The position numbers and the translations under genes were made by a program. A stretch of DNA of 57,716 bases from Microbispora sp. H13382 (GTDB lineage Bacteria; Actinomycetota; Actinomycetes; Streptosporangiales; Streptosporangiaceae), in the NCBI RefSeq assembly GCF_014161445.1, contig NZ_JABBXA010000034.1, forward strand, positions 1 through 57,716. Direction: 5' to 3'. Position 1 is the stretch's first letter; each line of letters opens with the position of its first letter. The notes under the pieces are model-generated. The model made no database searches. It saw only the letters and a program-made list of their open reading frames with translations, and was not told the origin of the DNA. Shown one piece after another: positions 57,310 through 57,716 of the stretch.

Positions 57310-57716
57310 TCACCGGATCGCGCCCACATGGGACGACAGCGCGTGCTCGACGAGCGTGATCAGGGTGCTCTTGACCGATTCCCGGTCCCGGGCGTCGGTG
57401 CGGACGATCGGGACGCGTGGCGACAGCGTGAGGGCGTCGCGGAGCTCGTCCTCGCTGTGGGTGTACTCCCCGTTGAAGCCGTTGACGCCGACGACGAAGG
57501 GCAGGCGGGCCTCCTCGAAGTAGTCGACCGCGGGGAAGCTGTCGGCCAGCCGCCGGGTGTCGACCAGCACCACCGCACCGATCGCCCCACGCACCAGGTC
57601 ATCCCACATGAACCAGAACCGATGCTGACCCGGCGTACCGAACAGATACAAAATCAGATCCCGGTCCAGCGACACCCGCCCGAAATCCATCGCCACCGTC
57701 GTCGTGGTCTTGTGCG
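57310..57716 (-). CDS. Conservon-type (CvnD-like) GTP-binding protein, partial
   Basis: The gene enters from the right edge; the last ~134 residues are present. MDFGRVSLDRDLILYLFGTP then GQHRFWFMWDDLVRGAIGAV are typical of the small GTPase encoded at the end of actinobacterial conservons (histidine-kinase-like, roadblock, DUF742, GTPase). VGVNGFNGEYTH is the altered G4 region. The P-loop is outside the window. Other conservon genes are expected just beyond 57716. Confidence 0.9.
   Translation of the reverse strand, partial: HKTTTTVAMDFGRVSLDRDLILYLFGTPGQHRFWFMWDDLVRGAIGAVVLVDTRRLADSFPAVDYFEEARLPFVVGVNGFNGEYTHSEDELRDALTLSPRVPIVRTDARDRESVKSTLITLVEHALSSHVGAIR

Overview
This window looks like a chromosomal segment of a high-GC actinomycete, most likely from the order Streptosporangiales (Streptosporangium, Nonomuraea or Microbispora type). 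The reasons are the very high GC content, frequent GTG starts, the actinobacterial order of the housekeeping genes on the right, secreted multi-modular chitinases, an F420-type LLM oxidoreductase, and a conservon-type GTPase beside ffh. The genus is inference. I saw no rRNA, tRNA, CRISPR array, insertion sequence or prophage.

Left part (1-20 kb) is accessory. It holds an AI-2E family membrane protein, a GT87-like membrane glycosyltransferase and a possible 33-residue membrane peptide. Next come three tandem GH18 chitinase genes read leftward (3.8-8.25 kb), each with a different carbohydrate-binding module, behind a promoter with a palindromic operator and a long leader hairpin. A fourth GH18 gene (8.8-10.0 kb) lacks its 3' part. 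Then come an SBP56/methanethiol oxidase gene translationally coupled to a membrane protein, a LeuE-like exporter, small metabolic enzymes, a phosphotriesterase-like protein that has lost most metal ligands, a fluoroacetate-dehalogenase-like hydrolase, remnants of a two-component system, and a frameshifted secreted-protein gene.

Middle part (19.3-30.2 kb) is catabolic. Six genes on the minus strand form a putrescine/polyamine uptake and oxidation operon (aldehyde dehydrogenase, potA, potD, potB, potC, FAD amine oxidoreductase). It is divergent from an Lrp/AsnC regulator, with repeated CAACATGTCA motifs between them. A cyclase-family hydrolase and a nitrilase-family amidase follow, divergent from a PucR regulator. 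Then come a secreted M1 peptidase, a two-copy DivIVA-like protein, an ABC ATPase/membrane pair and a bacterial Suppressor-of-fused protein.

Right part (34-57.7 kb) is the conserved translation and envelope cluster, mostly minus strand: rlmN, cdsA, frr, pyrH, tsf, rpsB, then a CoA transferase. The block yraN-comM-dprA-xerC-M23 follows, inverted as a unit compared with the Mycobacterium tuberculosis order as I recall it. After it come the DUF2469 gene, rnhB, two lepB copies, rplS, trmD, rimM, khpA, rpsP, a DUF4232 lipoprotein, ffh and a partial GTPase. A recurring oddity is in-frame minisatellite expansion inside genes: the fourth chitinase, the DivIVA-like protein, the CoA transferase, DprA, TrmD, S2 and S16.
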